The position numbers and the translations under genes are program-made. From contig JAVKTQ010000003.1 in the NCBI GenBank assembly GCA_031460455.1, positions 1-64,000 on the forward strand: a stretch of DNA of 64,000 bases. Direction: 5' to 3'. Numbering within the stretch: position 1 is the first letter of the stretch; every line of letters starts with the position of its first letter. The notes beneath the pieces are model-generated. The model did no database searches. It was not told the origin of the DNA and saw only the letters and a list, made by a program, of their open reading frames with translations. Source of the stretch: Sporomusaceae bacterium. GTDB lineage: Bacteria; Bacillota; Negativicutes; Sporomusales; UBA7701. Positions 16,591 through 26,271 of the stretch are shown piece after piece.

Positions 16591-16626
16591 CCGCAAAACC
16601 ACCGTCCCGGGACGGTGGTTTTGCGG
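16591..16626. repeat. 36-bp perfect palindrome
   Basis: CCGCAAAACCACCGTCCC at 16591-16608 is followed immediately by its exact reverse complement to 16626, with no loop. The inner part ends in TTTT on both strands, so a bidirectional terminator is possible. A perfect spacer-free palindrome of this size is uncommon. Confidence 0.7.
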
Positions 16627-17220
16627 TTGTAAGGGGCACTCCTGCATACAGTCCAATATATAGCTAAACAAAAGATACCATCTTCTGTCGAATACCATAC
16701 CGTAAAATGGATATTTTGGCCATGAATAGGCAGGCAAATGTGATGCGCGCCGCGTGTTTATTAAACAATTTAGTATATATTGTTTGAATTTGGCATGGTA
16801 GAAAATACAGGCAATGGTACACTTGTGCGGCTGTTGCTGAATCTCATGATCCCCCACGGCGGCTCAATGAGTGGCCAGAAGCTGGCGTTTATTAAGCAGG
16901 CGGGTAAGATAAGATGCGTCGCCTTGCTCCGGAGAACCAGCATCAACTTACTGTAAACAGTCGGAGTTTTAGGAGCTACTTGAGCGAGGCTGGTGGAATA
17001 CATAGAATGGCCTGAGGAGTCGTCGGCAAAGATACCATCGTAGTAGGCAATAGTCGGCGACACGATTCATATCTATCAGTAGGGAATGTCCCAAGATATT
17101 CCAAAGGTTTTGACTCGAAATCGTCAAACTATTGATTATCCCTATTTATAAAATTACCCTATACGACAGTGCTAGAAGCAGTTAAATTCCAAGGTAATGT
17201 GTGGATGCCTTTAATGTAAG

Positions 17221-19284
17221 ATGATAGGCGTTCTAATTTCTTTCAGGAGGAGATGTGCTACTTTGCAGGGCCAAGCGGCGTACCAGTTAGCAAACGGAGA
17301 GAAGTATTATCGGTTTCTTCTCAACAGTATAACCGATGCTGTTTTTGTGTTTCTGCTGCATCCAATCGAAAGAGTGGATGCTTTTGTTGATGTCAACGAA
17401 GCAGCCTGCAAGCAGCTAGAATTCTCCAGAGAGGACCTTCTCCAAATGAATCCGACAGATATATGCGCAGAGGTATCGAAACGCGACATATCTTTGATTC
17501 TTAGAAAGGGTACTGACACAGAAACGGTGATTGAAACAGTGCTCCTAACAAAAACAGGGCGTGCGATTCCTGTGGAACTCAACGCCAATATTATTGATTT
17601 GGACGGACAGCGGCTTGTGATATTGGTTGCGCGCGATATAAGCCGGCGCAAGAAAGCGGAAGAACTTCTAAGGTTGAGACTAAAAAACGAGCAGATAGTT
17701 GCCGCAATATCGAAAAAACTGGTTTGCCCCATTAAAGATGTGGAAGGCAGAATCCAAGAAGTCCTGCGAGATGTCGGTGAGTTCGCTGGAGCCGATCGTT
17801 GTTTCGTCATACTGGACAAAGATGAGGGTTTCAGGAGCGAAATAACACACTTTTGGGCTAAGGAATATGATGATCGTTATACAAATTTTCAAAGCTTAGA
17901 TCGTGAACAGTATAGTTGGGGAGTAGAGAAACTCTGGGAATACGACTACCTGGCGATCTCATCGGTGGGTGAACTGCCGCCGGAAGCTCGAAGCGAAAGA
18001 CAGTTTATGGAGTACTTCGGTCTCAAATCGGTGCTGCTAATTCGGATAACGGTTGCAGGAAATATCATGGGTTATCTGGGGTTAGGCATGATTTACAACG
18101 AGATCGAATGGGATTGCGATGCAATCTCCTGGTTGAAAACAGTCTCCGAATTAATAGTCAATTCGGTCGAGCGCAAGCGCTTCTTCGAAGATATATGCAT
18201 GCGGGAGAAGGAAAGGGAGGCGCTGCTAAACGCAATTCCCGATCTGAAATTCCGAATGAATCGCGAAGGCATAATAACCTCTGCGCAGGGAGGCACATTT
18301 GAGCCATTTCGCCCTTTTGCAGAGCAGGTTGGCAAAAGTTTGTACGAGCTTTTTCCTGCGGAACTGGCCGAACTTTATCTGGGCCACATTAAGGCGGCAC
18401 TAACGACTGGAGTCGTACAGGTCTTTGAGTTTAAAATCAATACGGGAGAGAATAAGCAATTCCGTGAGGCAAGAATCGTCGCTTACAACGATGAAGAAGC
18501 GATAGTGTTGGTGCGGGATATCACCAGAAAGAGGGTTGCGGAGCAGGAAAACCTCGAAGCTCACAGACTGGTAGAGCAGGCGCAGACGATGGCCTCACTG
18601 GGAGTTATGGCCACCAGTATTGCTCACGAGATTAACCAGCCGCTTAACTCGATAAAGGTATCAGCAGCCGGGGCAGTATATGCGGCCAGAGAAAAGATTA
18701 GACACTCTAAGGCGGGTATGCTAAGAGAGTTCGAGTCGATAGCGAGGCAGGCAGACCGTATCGACTCGATAATAAAAAGTATCAGGGCGCTGGTCAAGCA
18801 TGATTATTCCAGTCACGAGCCCGTTCTTCTACACGCCGTGGCCGAACGGGCGATCGATATAGTTGCCAATCAGCCGCTATTCGAGGGAGTTACCCTCAGG
18901 GCGAATATAGAGGATAATCTTCCTGCAGTGCGGGGAAACACTTTGCACTTTGAGCAGGTAATCGTAAATCTTCTGCAGAACGCCGCGCAATCACTTGTGG
19001 ATGTAACCGGTCGTGAAAAGGTCATTGAGATTAAGGCCGTGGCTAGAGGGGGCATCGTCCTAGAGGTTCTCGACAACGGTACAGGCATAAGCGAAGAAGA
19101 ACTGATGAGAATTTTCGAGCCGTTTTCTTCGCGACATCCCAAAGAGACGAATATGGGATTGGGCCTGGCGATAGTGCATAATATCGTAAGCGCTTATAAC
19201 GGCCATATATATGCTTACAATAATTCTTCCGGGGGGGCAATTTTCCGGATCATCTTTCCACCAGAATCAGGAATTGCGGGTTAG
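17221..19284 (+). CDS. PAS-GAF-PAS sensor histidine kinase
   Basis: The protein has up to 687 residues and no membrane segments, so it should be cytosolic. Order: PAS (about 25-145), GAF-like (150-325), second PAS (335-440), HisKA with IAHEINQPLNSIK carrying the phospho-His, and HATPase_c with NLLQNAAQSL, DNGTGISEEE and GLGLAIVHNIV. The start is uncertain: ATG 17221 has no ribosome site, while AGGAGGAG at 17245 would serve a TTG at 17263. It lies upstream of the NtrC-type regulator and is its likely partner. Confidence 0.8.
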   Translation: MIGVLISFRRRCATLQGQAAYQLANGEKYYRFLLNSITDAVFVFLLHPIERVDAFVDVNEAACKQLEFSREDLLQMNPTDICAEVSKRDISLILRKGTDTETVIETVLLTKTGRAIPVELNANIIDLDGQRLVILVARDISRRKKAEELLRLRLKNEQIVAAISKKLVCPIKDVEGRIQEVLRDVGEFAGADRCFVILDKDEGFRSEITHFWAKEYDDRYTNFQSLDREQYSWGVEKLWEYDYLAISSVGELPPEARSERQFMEYFGLKSVLLIRITVAGNIMGYLGLGMIYNEIEWDCDAISWLKTVSELIVNSVERKRFFEDICMREKEREALLNAIPDLKFRMNREGIITSAQGGTFEPFRPFAEQVGKSLYELFPAELAELYLGHIKAALTTGVVQVFEFKINTGENKQFREARIVAYNDEEAIVLVRDITRKRVAEQENLEAHRLVEQAQTMASLGVMATSIAHEINQPLNSIKVSAAGAVYAAREKIRHSKAGMLREFESIARQADRIDSIIKSIRALVKHDYSSHEPVLLHAVAERAIDIVANQPLFEGVTLRANIEDNLPAVRGNTLHFEQVIVNLLQNAAQSLVDVTGREKVIEIKAVARGGIVLEVLDNGTGISEEELMRIFEPFSSRHPKETNMGLGLAIVHNIVSAYNGHIYAYNNSSGGAIFRIIFPPESGIAG

Positions 19285-19371
19285 GAGGTCGGTGTGTCAA
19301 ATTAGCACTAATTGCGTCGTATTGTCACACTTCTTGCGTTTTCTATGTCGAGGGACAGCGTGCGGAGTGAA

Positions 19372-19387
19372 TGGCACGCTTAATGCT
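19372..19387 (+). promoter_or_regulatory. sigma-54 promoter of the NtrC-type regulator
   Basis: TGGCACGCTTAATGCT has GG at -24 and GC at -12 with ten bases between, matching sigma-54 promoters. An imperfect inverted repeat (GTGTGTCAA / TTGTCACAC) lies about 40-80 bp upstream and may be the activator site, suggesting autoregulation. Confidence 0.6.
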
Positions 19388-19431
19388 AATAACTTTGTAT
19401 CAGTGTAGTGGGGAAAGAGAGAGATAGAAAA

Positions 19432-20829
19432 GTGAAAGTTCTTTTGGTTGACGATGATGTTGACAGCCGGACAAGCGTAAGCCGGTTTCTCAAGGTATTG
19501 GGTCACCATGTCGACGAGTGCGGGAGCGCCGGCGAGGCGTTAATCAGGCTATGCGATAAATGTGATTTCCCTGTGGTGCTGTCGGATATCAAGATGCCGA
19601 ATATGTCGGGGATCGATTTGCTACGTGCCGTTTCGCAGCTTTCCCTGGCGACGAATGTAGTGTTCTTCACTGGGCACGGTTCCATGGAATCGGCAATCGA
19701 AGCCCTGCGCATGGGAGCATACGATTACCTGCTCAAACCTGTCAATGTCGATGAGCTTGCGGCGGTCATAAATAGAATCGAAGAGCAGATATCGCCCACG
19801 AAGCGTGGAGACTCGTGCTTGAACGCACAACCGGATGAAAAAATGCGCAAGGCCAAGAGAACAAGCTGGGGAAATACCAATACAATCAACGTTTTTTCCA
19901 ACCAGATGCGTCGGGTCGTAAATGCGGCGATAAAATACCATACGGACCGGTCAATACCGGTATTGATTGAGGGAGAAACCGGAACGGGTAAAGAGCTGAT
20001 AGCCCGGCTTATCCATGACGGCGGCAAGCCAACCAATCAGCCGTTTATCGATATCAACTGTGCGGCGCTCCAGCCAAGTCTGTTTGAAAGTGAGTTGTTC
20101 GGGTATAAGGCTGGGTCTTTTACCGGCGGGATGAATAAGGACCAGCATGGCAAGTTCGACGCCGCACAGGGCGGAACGATCTTTTTGGACGAAGTGGGTG
20201 AGATTCCCCTGGAACTGCAGGCTAAACTGCTGCGGGTCGTCCAGGAACGGGAGTATTACCGAGTTGGCGGTCTTTCTAAAGTGCGCACAGATGCCAGGAT
20301 GGTCTGTGCCACCAACGTAAACCTGACGGAGGCGGTGGCCGAAGGAAAGTTTCGTCAGGATCTTTATTACCGCCTCCGGATAGGATACATCTTCATTCCG
20401 CCACTGCGGGAGCGGAAAGAAGAAATTATGCCGCTCGCGATGTTTTTCCTGAACCAGTTTACCAGGCAAAGAAATAAGGGCTTTAAAAGGATAAGCGAGG
20501 AAGCTTCCCGGGCCATTTTGGGCCATCAATGGTTTGGAAATGTCCGCGAACTAAGGAACACGATCGAATGGGCGGTGTTCATGCATGATGGTGAGGAGCT
20601 TAAACCGGACCACCTGGAGAACGCCAATTTCGTGACTGATATTATCTCGGGACCGGTGGGGGCATTGCCTGAATACCTGGAGAAAAAGGGGTCGTTATTA
20701 GACAGACACGTCGACCAAATAGTATTGGACGCGCTGCGCAAAAACAACGGCAATAAGACGGCGACAGCCAAGTATCTGGGGATCTCCCGCCGCTCGATAT
20801 ACCGCCTGCTGGAGAAGGCGGCGAAATAA
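19432..20829 (+). CDS. NtrC-family sigma-54-dependent response regulator
   Basis: About 465 residues. The receiver domain begins VKVLLVDDDVD, with phospho-Asp in VVLSDIKMP. The AAA+ domain has GETGTGKE and DEVGEIP, and the sigma-54-contact loop reads GSFTGG instead of the usual GAFTGA. The C-terminal Fis-type HTH is KTATAKYLGISRRSIYRLLE. GTG 19432 is preferred because the sigma-54 start point leaves no room for a ribosome site before GTG 19408. With the upstream kinase it forms a two-component pair, probably driving the sigma-54 promoters here and at 20946. Confidence 0.85.
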   Translation: MKVLLVDDDVDSRTSVSRFLKVLGHHVDECGSAGEALIRLCDKCDFPVVLSDIKMPNMSGIDLLRAVSQLSLATNVVFFTGHGSMESAIEALRMGAYDYLLKPVNVDELAAVINRIEEQISPTKRGDSCLNAQPDEKMRKAKRTSWGNTNTINVFSNQMRRVVNAAIKYHTDRSIPVLIEGETGTGKELIARLIHDGGKPTNQPFIDINCAALQPSLFESELFGYKAGSFTGGMNKDQHGKFDAAQGGTIFLDEVGEIPLELQAKLLRVVQEREYYRVGGLSKVRTDARMVCATNVNLTEAVAEGKFRQDLYYRLRIGYIFIPPLRERKEEIMPLAMFFLNQFTRQRNKGFKRISEEASRAILGHQWFGNVRELRNTIEWAVFMHDGEELKPDHLENANFVTDIISGPVGALPEYLEKKGSLLDRHVDQIVLDALRKNNGNKTATAKYLGISRRSIYRLLEKAAK

Positions 20830-20856
20830 AGCGGTTTTCAGGCAATACAAAGGTAG

Positions 20857-20914
20857 CTGTGCGGAAATGGCACAATTGCCTTTCTTTTTTTTTGCTAGCG
20901 AATTATCCGCACAG
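20857..20914 (+). promoter_or_regulatory. inverted repeat upstream of sigma-54 promoter
   Basis: CTGTGCGGA (20857-20865) and TCCGCACAG (20906-20914) are exact reverse complements 40 bp apart, just before the sigma-54 promoter at 20946. They could be enhancer half-sites for the adjacent regulator or the base of a looped structure. Confidence 0.4.
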
Positions 20915-20945
20915 AAGACCTTTGGCAGCAAGGCTTCGTGGCGAT

Positions 20946-20961
20946 TGGCACGATTTATGCA
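20946..20961 (+). promoter_or_regulatory. sigma-54 promoter for the c-di-GMP gene
   Basis: TGGCACGATTTATGCA has GG at 20947-20948 and GC at 20959-20960, the -24/-12 spacing. Transcription would begin near 20972, which places the true start of the next gene at 21014. Confidence 0.65.
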
Positions 20962-21013
20962 ACGATACTGCCGGTATCAAGCCGATAGTAGCCCCGCGTT
21001 GGAAGAGGTGTTT

Positions 21014-22489
21014 ATGAAAATGACGAAAATAAGCTGCGATGTGTCCGAGTGCAGGCAGGTGCAGATAGCTTACCGCGAAATCCAGGAAAGGTATGCCGCT
21101 ATACTCGGCGCGTTGCCGGATATGGTGCTGAGGGTGGATAACAGCGGCAAAATACTGGACCTCCATGTTCCCGATGGGTTTGTTACGCTTTTTGACAATA
21201 GCAAGGACTGCTTTGGAAATTTGTGCGAGTTTCTTCCCAAGAACCTAGCCCAAAAGTATCTTTGTAATGTTCACAAGGCCTTGGACGAAGGTAAATCGCG
21301 GTCGTTCACTTACGAAGTTCTTGTCAGCGGAGAAAAAAGGTTTCGCGCAGTGCGGGTCCTAGCAGCGAAAAGCCGTCAGGAAGTTTTGATTCTTGTCCGG
21401 GATGTGACGGAAAGCCATGAGGCTGAAAGTCGCTTAAGAGAAATGTCGATAAAGGATTCTTTGACCGGATTATACAACCGGCGGTTTTTTGAAGGCGAAT
21501 TGCAACGGCTTGAAGACGGTGATCACTCCGCCATCGGGATCATAGCCTGCGATGTCGACGGCCTAAAACTGGTCAACGATTCTTTGGGACATATTACCGG
21601 GGATATGCATCTGAAGATACTGGCCGGGATACTTACGAAATGTTTCCGGGAAGAAGACATAATAGCCCGGATGGGCGGGGACGAGTTTGCTATTATATTG
21701 CCGGGCTGCAATGAGCAAATTTTGGACAAGGCCTGCCAAAGAATACGAAACGAGATCGAAAAGTGTTTTGCGTCGGACCGGTCGCTACCGCTTACGCTCT
21801 CGATTGGGTACGCGCTCAGCAGTGGGCAACGGGGCGACCTCAACGAAGTGCTGCGGGAAGCCGATAATAACATGTACCGCGAAAAGTTCCACAGCAGCCA
21901 AAGCACACGCAGCGCTATTGTGGAGATCGTAATGCGGCTGCTCAAAGCCCGCGACCTTATAACCGAGGCGCACGTTGCCAGAATCGAGGAACTGCTTGTG
22001 CGGTTCGGTAAGCGCCATGGGCTGCAGCACAATAGAATATCGACACTACGACTGCTCGCTAAATTCCATGATATCGGCAAGGTGGGGATTCCGGACCGGA
22101 TACTGTTTAAGCCCGGAAAGCTGACAGCCGAGGAGTATCAGGAAGTAAAACGCCATAGCGAGATTGGCTACCGTATCGCCAAAGCGTCCGTGGAGCTCTG
22201 TCCGCTGTCAGATTTTATTCTCAAGCATCATGAACGCTGGGACGGCAACGGTTATCCGCTTGGCCTGACGGGAACCGAGATACCCCTGGAAGCCAGAATG
22301 CTCGCGATAGCGGATGCATACGACGCCATGACCAGCGATAGACCGTATCGTAAAGCCATGTCTATGGAAGACGCGCTAACCGAGCTTAAGTCATGCGCCG
22401 GAACCCAGTTCGATCCCTCCCTGGTAGCGATATTTAACCAATTGATCGAATCAGAAGCATACTCTACGCCGGAAAGCAGTGTTATATAA
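21014..22489 (+). CDS. PAS-GGDEF-HD-GYP cyclic-di-GMP protein
   Basis: The 491-residue protein has PAS, then GGDEF (RMGGDEFAIILPG) preceded by the inhibitory RxxD site (REED, five residues upstream), then HD-GYP (KFHDIGKVGIPD and HHERWDGNGYP). It thus pairs an apparently intact c-di-GMP synthase with an intact phosphodiesterase. The ATG at 21014 follows AGAGGTG. In-frame starts from 20867 are rejected because they lie upstream of or within the sigma-54 promoter. The next gene begins 1 nt after its stop. Confidence 0.85.
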   Translation: MKMTKISCDVSECRQVQIAYREIQERYAAILGALPDMVLRVDNSGKILDLHVPDGFVTLFDNSKDCFGNLCEFLPKNLAQKYLCNVHKALDEGKSRSFTYEVLVSGEKRFRAVRVLAAKSRQEVLILVRDVTESHEAESRLREMSIKDSLTGLYNRRFFEGELQRLEDGDHSAIGIIACDVDGLKLVNDSLGHITGDMHLKILAGILTKCFREEDIIARMGGDEFAIILPGCNEQILDKACQRIRNEIEKCFASDRSLPLTLSIGYALSSGQRGDLNEVLREADNNMYREKFHSSQSTRSAIVEIVMRLLKARDLITEAHVARIEELLVRFGKRHGLQHNRISTLRLLAKFHDIGKVGIPDRILFKPGKLTAEEYQEVKRHSEIGYRIAKASVELCPLSDFILKHHERWDGNGYPLGLTGTEIPLEARMLAIADAYDAMTSDRPYRKAMSMEDALTELKSCAGTQFDPSLVAIFNQLIESEAYSTPESSVI

Positions 22490-25063
22490 GTGGAAACTAA
22501 TAAGATCTGGAAGGATGGCAAGATTATCGGCTTCGGTATCTTTCCCTTATTGTTGATTGCCGTTCTGGTAGTAGTTTTTCATTATTATCAGGAACATTAT
22601 CTTTTTCATATCGCAGTCGAAGTGCTGACGACAGGCGTCAGTTTTGGTATGTTCATAATTGCCCTGAATACCTACCGGATTTCCCGCAACCACTTCTTTG
22701 TATTTTTGGGATTGGCCTTCGGCTCCGTGGGACTTCTGAATCTATTGCACGCGCTGGCCGGCTATGGATTTGTCGAGCATAAATTGTGGCTGGAGTCCTT
22801 GAGTCAGCAGCCATTATGGCTTGCGGCACGCTTGATCGAGAGCATCTCGTTGCTTGCCTCGTTTTACTTCCTGAGACGCAACATAAAATCGACGGCGATA
22901 TTGCTGGCATATACCCTCATATTGGCGGTATTGGCTATATTTATCAGGAACGCGGATCAAAGGATGATCCTCGAAGTCGCCGGTCTAAACGTCGTGTTAT
23001 TAGGCGGCGCGTTCTATTTGCTCAATAAAAACCGGGAGCGAATTGCCGGCGTGGTATACCGGTTTATGTTTCTGGCGCTGCTAACGGCCATCGGCTGTGA
23101 ACTGATACAAGTAAATACAACCGTCGAATCAAATGCCTTCATGGTCGCGCATGTGCTTAATTACCTGTCGTTCTATTTCATGTATAAGGCGCTGATCGAG
23201 GCAACGTTGCAAGCGCCTTATCAAACAATGTTCCATGATTTATGCGCCGCAAACAGTAATCTTAAAAACGAATTATCGGGGCGCGAAAAGGCGGAAACTG
23301 CGTTAAAAACCAGCGAGAGAAAGTACCGCGCTGTTGTCAATTCCCTGCCGGATTTCCTCTTTCGTATGCTGGCGGATGGCACCATCGTCGAGATCATGCC
23401 GACAAAGCAGTTCGCCGCCCAGATCTTTCCCGGCGACGAAAGTAAGAATATCTACGACATTCTTCCGGACGATATCGCTGATAGCTATGTAGCGAAGGCG
23501 CGGGAGGCACTGACGGACGATTCGGTAAAAATGCTCGAATACCGGATAAATGCCGACGGCGTCAGATGTGACCGCGAAGCCAGACTGTTTTCCAGCGGTG
23601 AGCAAGAGGTGCTGGTGCTGGTCCGCGACGTAACCGAGCAAAACAAAAATCTTAGCGAAAGCCGCATGCTGTACCATGCCATTAAACAAAGCGCCAGCAT
23701 GGTTGTTATAACCGACATCCAAGGGGACATTGTTTTCGTCAACCCCAAGTTTAGCGAAACCACGGGATATACGGCAGAGGAGGCTATCGGCCGGAATGTC
23801 CGGGTTCTGAATTCAGGGTATCATACGCAGGAACATTACAAGCGGCTTTGGGACACAATTCTCGCCGGAAAGGCCTGGTACGGAGAATTCAAAAACAAAA
23901 AAAAGAACGGTGAACTGTATTGGGAGTCGGCGAGCATCTCGGCGTTCCGCAACCGGGAAGGGGTTATCACCCGCTTCGTCGCCGTAAAAGAAGATATAAC
24001 CGAGCGCCGGCTGGCTGAACAGCGGCTGCGGCAAAGCGAGAATAGATACCGGTCGTTGCTCGAACAATCCTCCGACGGCATTTTTACCTTTGACCCCAAT
24101 ACCGGGAAGGTCGAGGAGGCCAACAGCCGTTTTATGGCGATGCTCGGCTACAGTTCGGCGGAGATTGTGGAGCTTACTCTCGGGGATATCAGTGTATCGA
24201 AAGAAGCCGATGCTTTGGCGGAATGCCGGCAAAAGCTCGATGAAAATCAAACAGTTACCGGTCTCCGTCAATTTCGAACCAAAGACAATAGATTGCTTTT
24301 CGTCGAAATCAGCGCATCCATGGTGCTCGTCGACGCCCGGCATGTTGTCATGATCAATGTCCGTGACGTAACGGAAAACCGCCGCCGGCAAGAGGCGCTA
24401 CACAATGATTTCCGCCTGGCCGCCGCTGTCCAGCACAGTTTTTTGCCGCCTCCTGTTACAATGGACCGGGTTTGCATCGAGACCATCTTCGAGCCGGTCC
24501 ATCTCGTCAGCGGGGACTTATATGGCTACAAGTGGTTAAGTAACGGGAAAAAACTATCGGGCTTCTTATTCGACATCATGGGACACGGTCTGGCAACCAC
24601 GTTAAAGACTTCAGCGCTAATGATTCTTTTTTCCCAGGCATTTGAAAGTGATATATCCCTGAAGGAAAAAATGGGCTGGGTGAACGCAGAGGCGATGCGA
24701 TATTTTAACGATGACTCCTTCGCCGCCGCGTTTTGTTTCGAGATCGACCTTGACAACGGGACGCTTACTTATGTGGCCGGAGGGATCACCCATTTCTTAG
24801 CTTCGATAAACAGTGTGTCCGGTCAAATAGTGTGTGAAGGTTCGCTGGTAGGCATCGAAAACGATGCGGTCTATGAGGAGAATACCATCCACATCAGTTC
24901 GGGAGACAACTTCTTTTTTATCACCGACGGATTTCAGAAGCTTCTACCGCAGGATGAACTGAATTTGACAGATTTTGATGCGTCCGTCGCGTGGTTGCGC
25001 CGACTGACCCAGTCGGAGGGTAGACGCGACGACTGCTCCGCCCTGTGTATCTCAATCAAGTGA
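22490..25063 (+). CDS. MASE3-PAS-PP2C (RsbU/SpoIIE-type) phosphatase
   Basis: The 857-residue protein begins with a MASE3-like sensor of about seven membrane helices (1-240). Three PAS domains follow (about 270-380, 385-505, 510-630). The C-terminal PPM/SpoIIE serine phosphatase (640-857) has acidic blocks SGDLYGYKW and LFDIMGHGLA and a C-terminal SEGRRDDCSALC. It should dephosphorylate the STAS protein encoded next. GTG 22490 is immediately after the previous stop. Confidence 0.85.
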   Translation: METNKIWKDGKIIGFGIFPLLLIAVLVVVFHYYQEHYLFHIAVEVLTTGVSFGMFIIALNTYRISRNHFFVFLGLAFGSVGLLNLLHALAGYGFVEHKLWLESLSQQPLWLAARLIESISLLASFYFLRRNIKSTAILLAYTLILAVLAIFIRNADQRMILEVAGLNVVLLGGAFYLLNKNRERIAGVVYRFMFLALLTAIGCELIQVNTTVESNAFMVAHVLNYLSFYFMYKALIEATLQAPYQTMFHDLCAANSNLKNELSGREKAETALKTSERKYRAVVNSLPDFLFRMLADGTIVEIMPTKQFAAQIFPGDESKNIYDILPDDIADSYVAKAREALTDDSVKMLEYRINADGVRCDREARLFSSGEQEVLVLVRDVTEQNKNLSESRMLYHAIKQSASMVVITDIQGDIVFVNPKFSETTGYTAEEAIGRNVRVLNSGYHTQEHYKRLWDTILAGKAWYGEFKNKKKNGELYWESASISAFRNREGVITRFVAVKEDITERRLAEQRLRQSENRYRSLLEQSSDGIFTFDPNTGKVEEANSRFMAMLGYSSAEIVELTLGDISVSKEADALAECRQKLDENQTVTGLRQFRTKDNRLLFVEISASMVLVDARHVVMINVRDVTENRRRQEALHNDFRLAAAVQHSFLPPPVTMDRVCIETIFEPVHLVSGDLYGYKWLSNGKKLSGFLFDIMGHGLATTLKTSALMILFSQAFESDISLKEKMGWVNAEAMRYFNDDSFAAAFCFEIDLDNGTLTYVAGGITHFLASINSVSGQIVCEGSLVGIENDAVYEENTIHISSGDNFFFITDGFQKLLPQDELNLTDFDASVAWLRRLTQSEGRRDDCSALCISIK

Positions 25064-25093
25064 TGAAAATCTCAATCGAAGGAGGAGATAAAA

Positions 25094-25402
25094 ATGCTGG
25101 AACACCAAATTACGGCCGTCGACGACCGGGTTACCGTATCTCTTGTGGGGGATATATACGTGGAGGATGCGTCGGTGTTGCGGGAAGAGCTGCTAGAAAA
25201 AATACAGAGCGGGGCCAAATACTTCGAATTCGATATGACGAAAGTCGGTTATATCGACAGTTCCGGACTCGGCGTATTGGTCGCGGTTCAAAAACAGACC
25301 GTGAAGATGGGCGGGCGAGTGACCTTGAGGGGGCTCAACGGTCTGGTAAGCGAACTTTTCCAATTAACCCGGTTGAATAAGGTATTCGAGATTGTGCCAT
25401 GA
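25094..25402 (+). CDS. STAS anti-sigma factor antagonist (SpoIIAA/RsbV-like)
   Basis: The 102-residue single STAS domain has the phosphorylation motif YIDSSGLGVLVA, the conserved Ser site of anti-anti-sigma factors. The ATG follows AAGGAGGAGATAAAA. It overlaps the RsbW-like gene by 4 nt and follows the PP2C phosphatase, completing a partner-switch module. The final target is not in the window; no sigma-B-type factor is encoded nearby. Confidence 0.9.
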   Translation: MLEHQITAVDDRVTVSLVGDIYVEDASVLREELLEKIQSGAKYFEFDMTKVGYIDSSGLGVLVAVQKQTVKMGGRVTLRGLNGLVSELFQLTRLNKVFEIVP

Positions 25403-25833
25403 CATACAAATTTAATTCATGTTTAAAACTGAGGTTTTACGATTGGGACGGTTTCCGCTATGTTCGCACTCTCATCCGGGAATACTTCCAACAATTTATC
25501 CCAAGGCACTCCATCCTTATGGAAGTGGCGATTAACGAGGCGGTGAACAATGCTCTCAAGTACGGACGGACCACGAAGGGAATTTCGCTGACACTAGGTG
25601 TGCGCAACAACGAAGTAGTCGCTGAAGTAAGAGACTACAGCGCAGGTTTTGATTTTCAGGAGCATCTGAAGCAGGCCGGCAGGGAGGAGTTTCCCGAAAT
25701 GGTGCTGGACAACGACTGCGGGCGGGGTATATTCCTCATGAAAGCTGCGGCGGATAAACTGAGTTATAACAAGCGCGGAAACCGGGTCCGGATGACAAAA
25801 AAGATGCCGGGTAGTAGCGATATTTCCGGTTAA
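25399..25833 (+). CDS. RsbW/SpoIIAB-like ATP-binding serine kinase
   Basis: The 144-residue HATPase_c protein has N-box EVAINEAVNNALKYG and a G-box-like DNDCGRGIFLM. It would phosphorylate the STAS protein and bind a sigma factor or another target. ATG overlaps the STAS stop (4-nt overlap). This group often controls outputs other than sigma factors, and none is linked here. Confidence 0.85.
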   Translation: MTYKFNSCLKLRFYDWDGFRYVRTLIREYFQQFIPRHSILMEVAINEAVNNALKYGRTTKGISLTLGVRNNEVVAEVRDYSAGFDFQEHLKQAGREEFPEMVLDNDCGRGIFLMKAAADKLSYNKRGNRVRMTKKMPGSSDISG

Positions 25834-26271
25834 AGCCGATACTTCGGGATAATGAACTGATCGATACAAAACCGTAAGTTTGGAGGTTTGACAGGGTAAA
25901 GTTCTTCGCGCTGAACCCTGGAAGTTGAAAGACGCCAACGCGAAAGGAATTGACACTGGCTGGATGGCGCCCTTGACTGCAAAGTGGAGGTTCACTATTT
26001 CCTGGCGAGTTATACAGGCGTACTTTCAGGATGGGACGCTATCGACGGCAGCTGTCTGTACGGAACTCCACAGAAATATCGACGCAAGTGTTGACCAACT
26101 ACCTAACGGTCCAAACTCACTTGTTATGGCGTTGAAGGTGACGAAGACACCACAAGCGTGTAACCAATAAAACACCCGAAGCACGGGACAAGGTCGGACA
26201 GACATCGCGTCGCGTACCCCGGCGGATGGCCGCCGATGAAATTAGAATATATTTTAGGGGGGAAAGAGAAC
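25834..26271. other. intergenic region before chemoreceptor
   Basis: No supported gene. An 81-codon frame at 25925-26170 has no ribosome site or recognisable family. No canonical c-di-GMP riboswitch consensus was found. The end has AGGGGGGAAAGAG, the chemoreceptor ribosome site. Confidence 0.5.

Larger units (their letters stand above)
16281..17220. other. intergenic region with hairpins, no clear gene
   Basis: More than 900 bases without a supported gene. Short ORFs on either strand lack ribosome sites and family features; one at 16770-17063 minus may be a decayed remnant. The first part holds the two strong inverted repeats listed separately. Confidence 0.5.

Noticed and set aside
16770-17063. 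97-codon minus-strand frame in the 16.3-17.2 kb gap
   Set aside because: No ribosome site, no recognisable domain, low-complexity composition.
20867-21013. N-terminal extension of the GGDEF/HD-GYP protein
   Set aside because: It would start upstream of the sigma-54 promoter at 20946; the strong start at 21014 fits the transcript.
25925-26170. 81-codon frame upstream of the chemoreceptor
   Set aside because: No ribosome site or domain; probably untranslated.
25834-26271. Possible c-di-GMP riboswitch before the chemoreceptor
   Set aside because: Looked for the GEMM conserved blocks near the c-di-GMP genes and did not find them.
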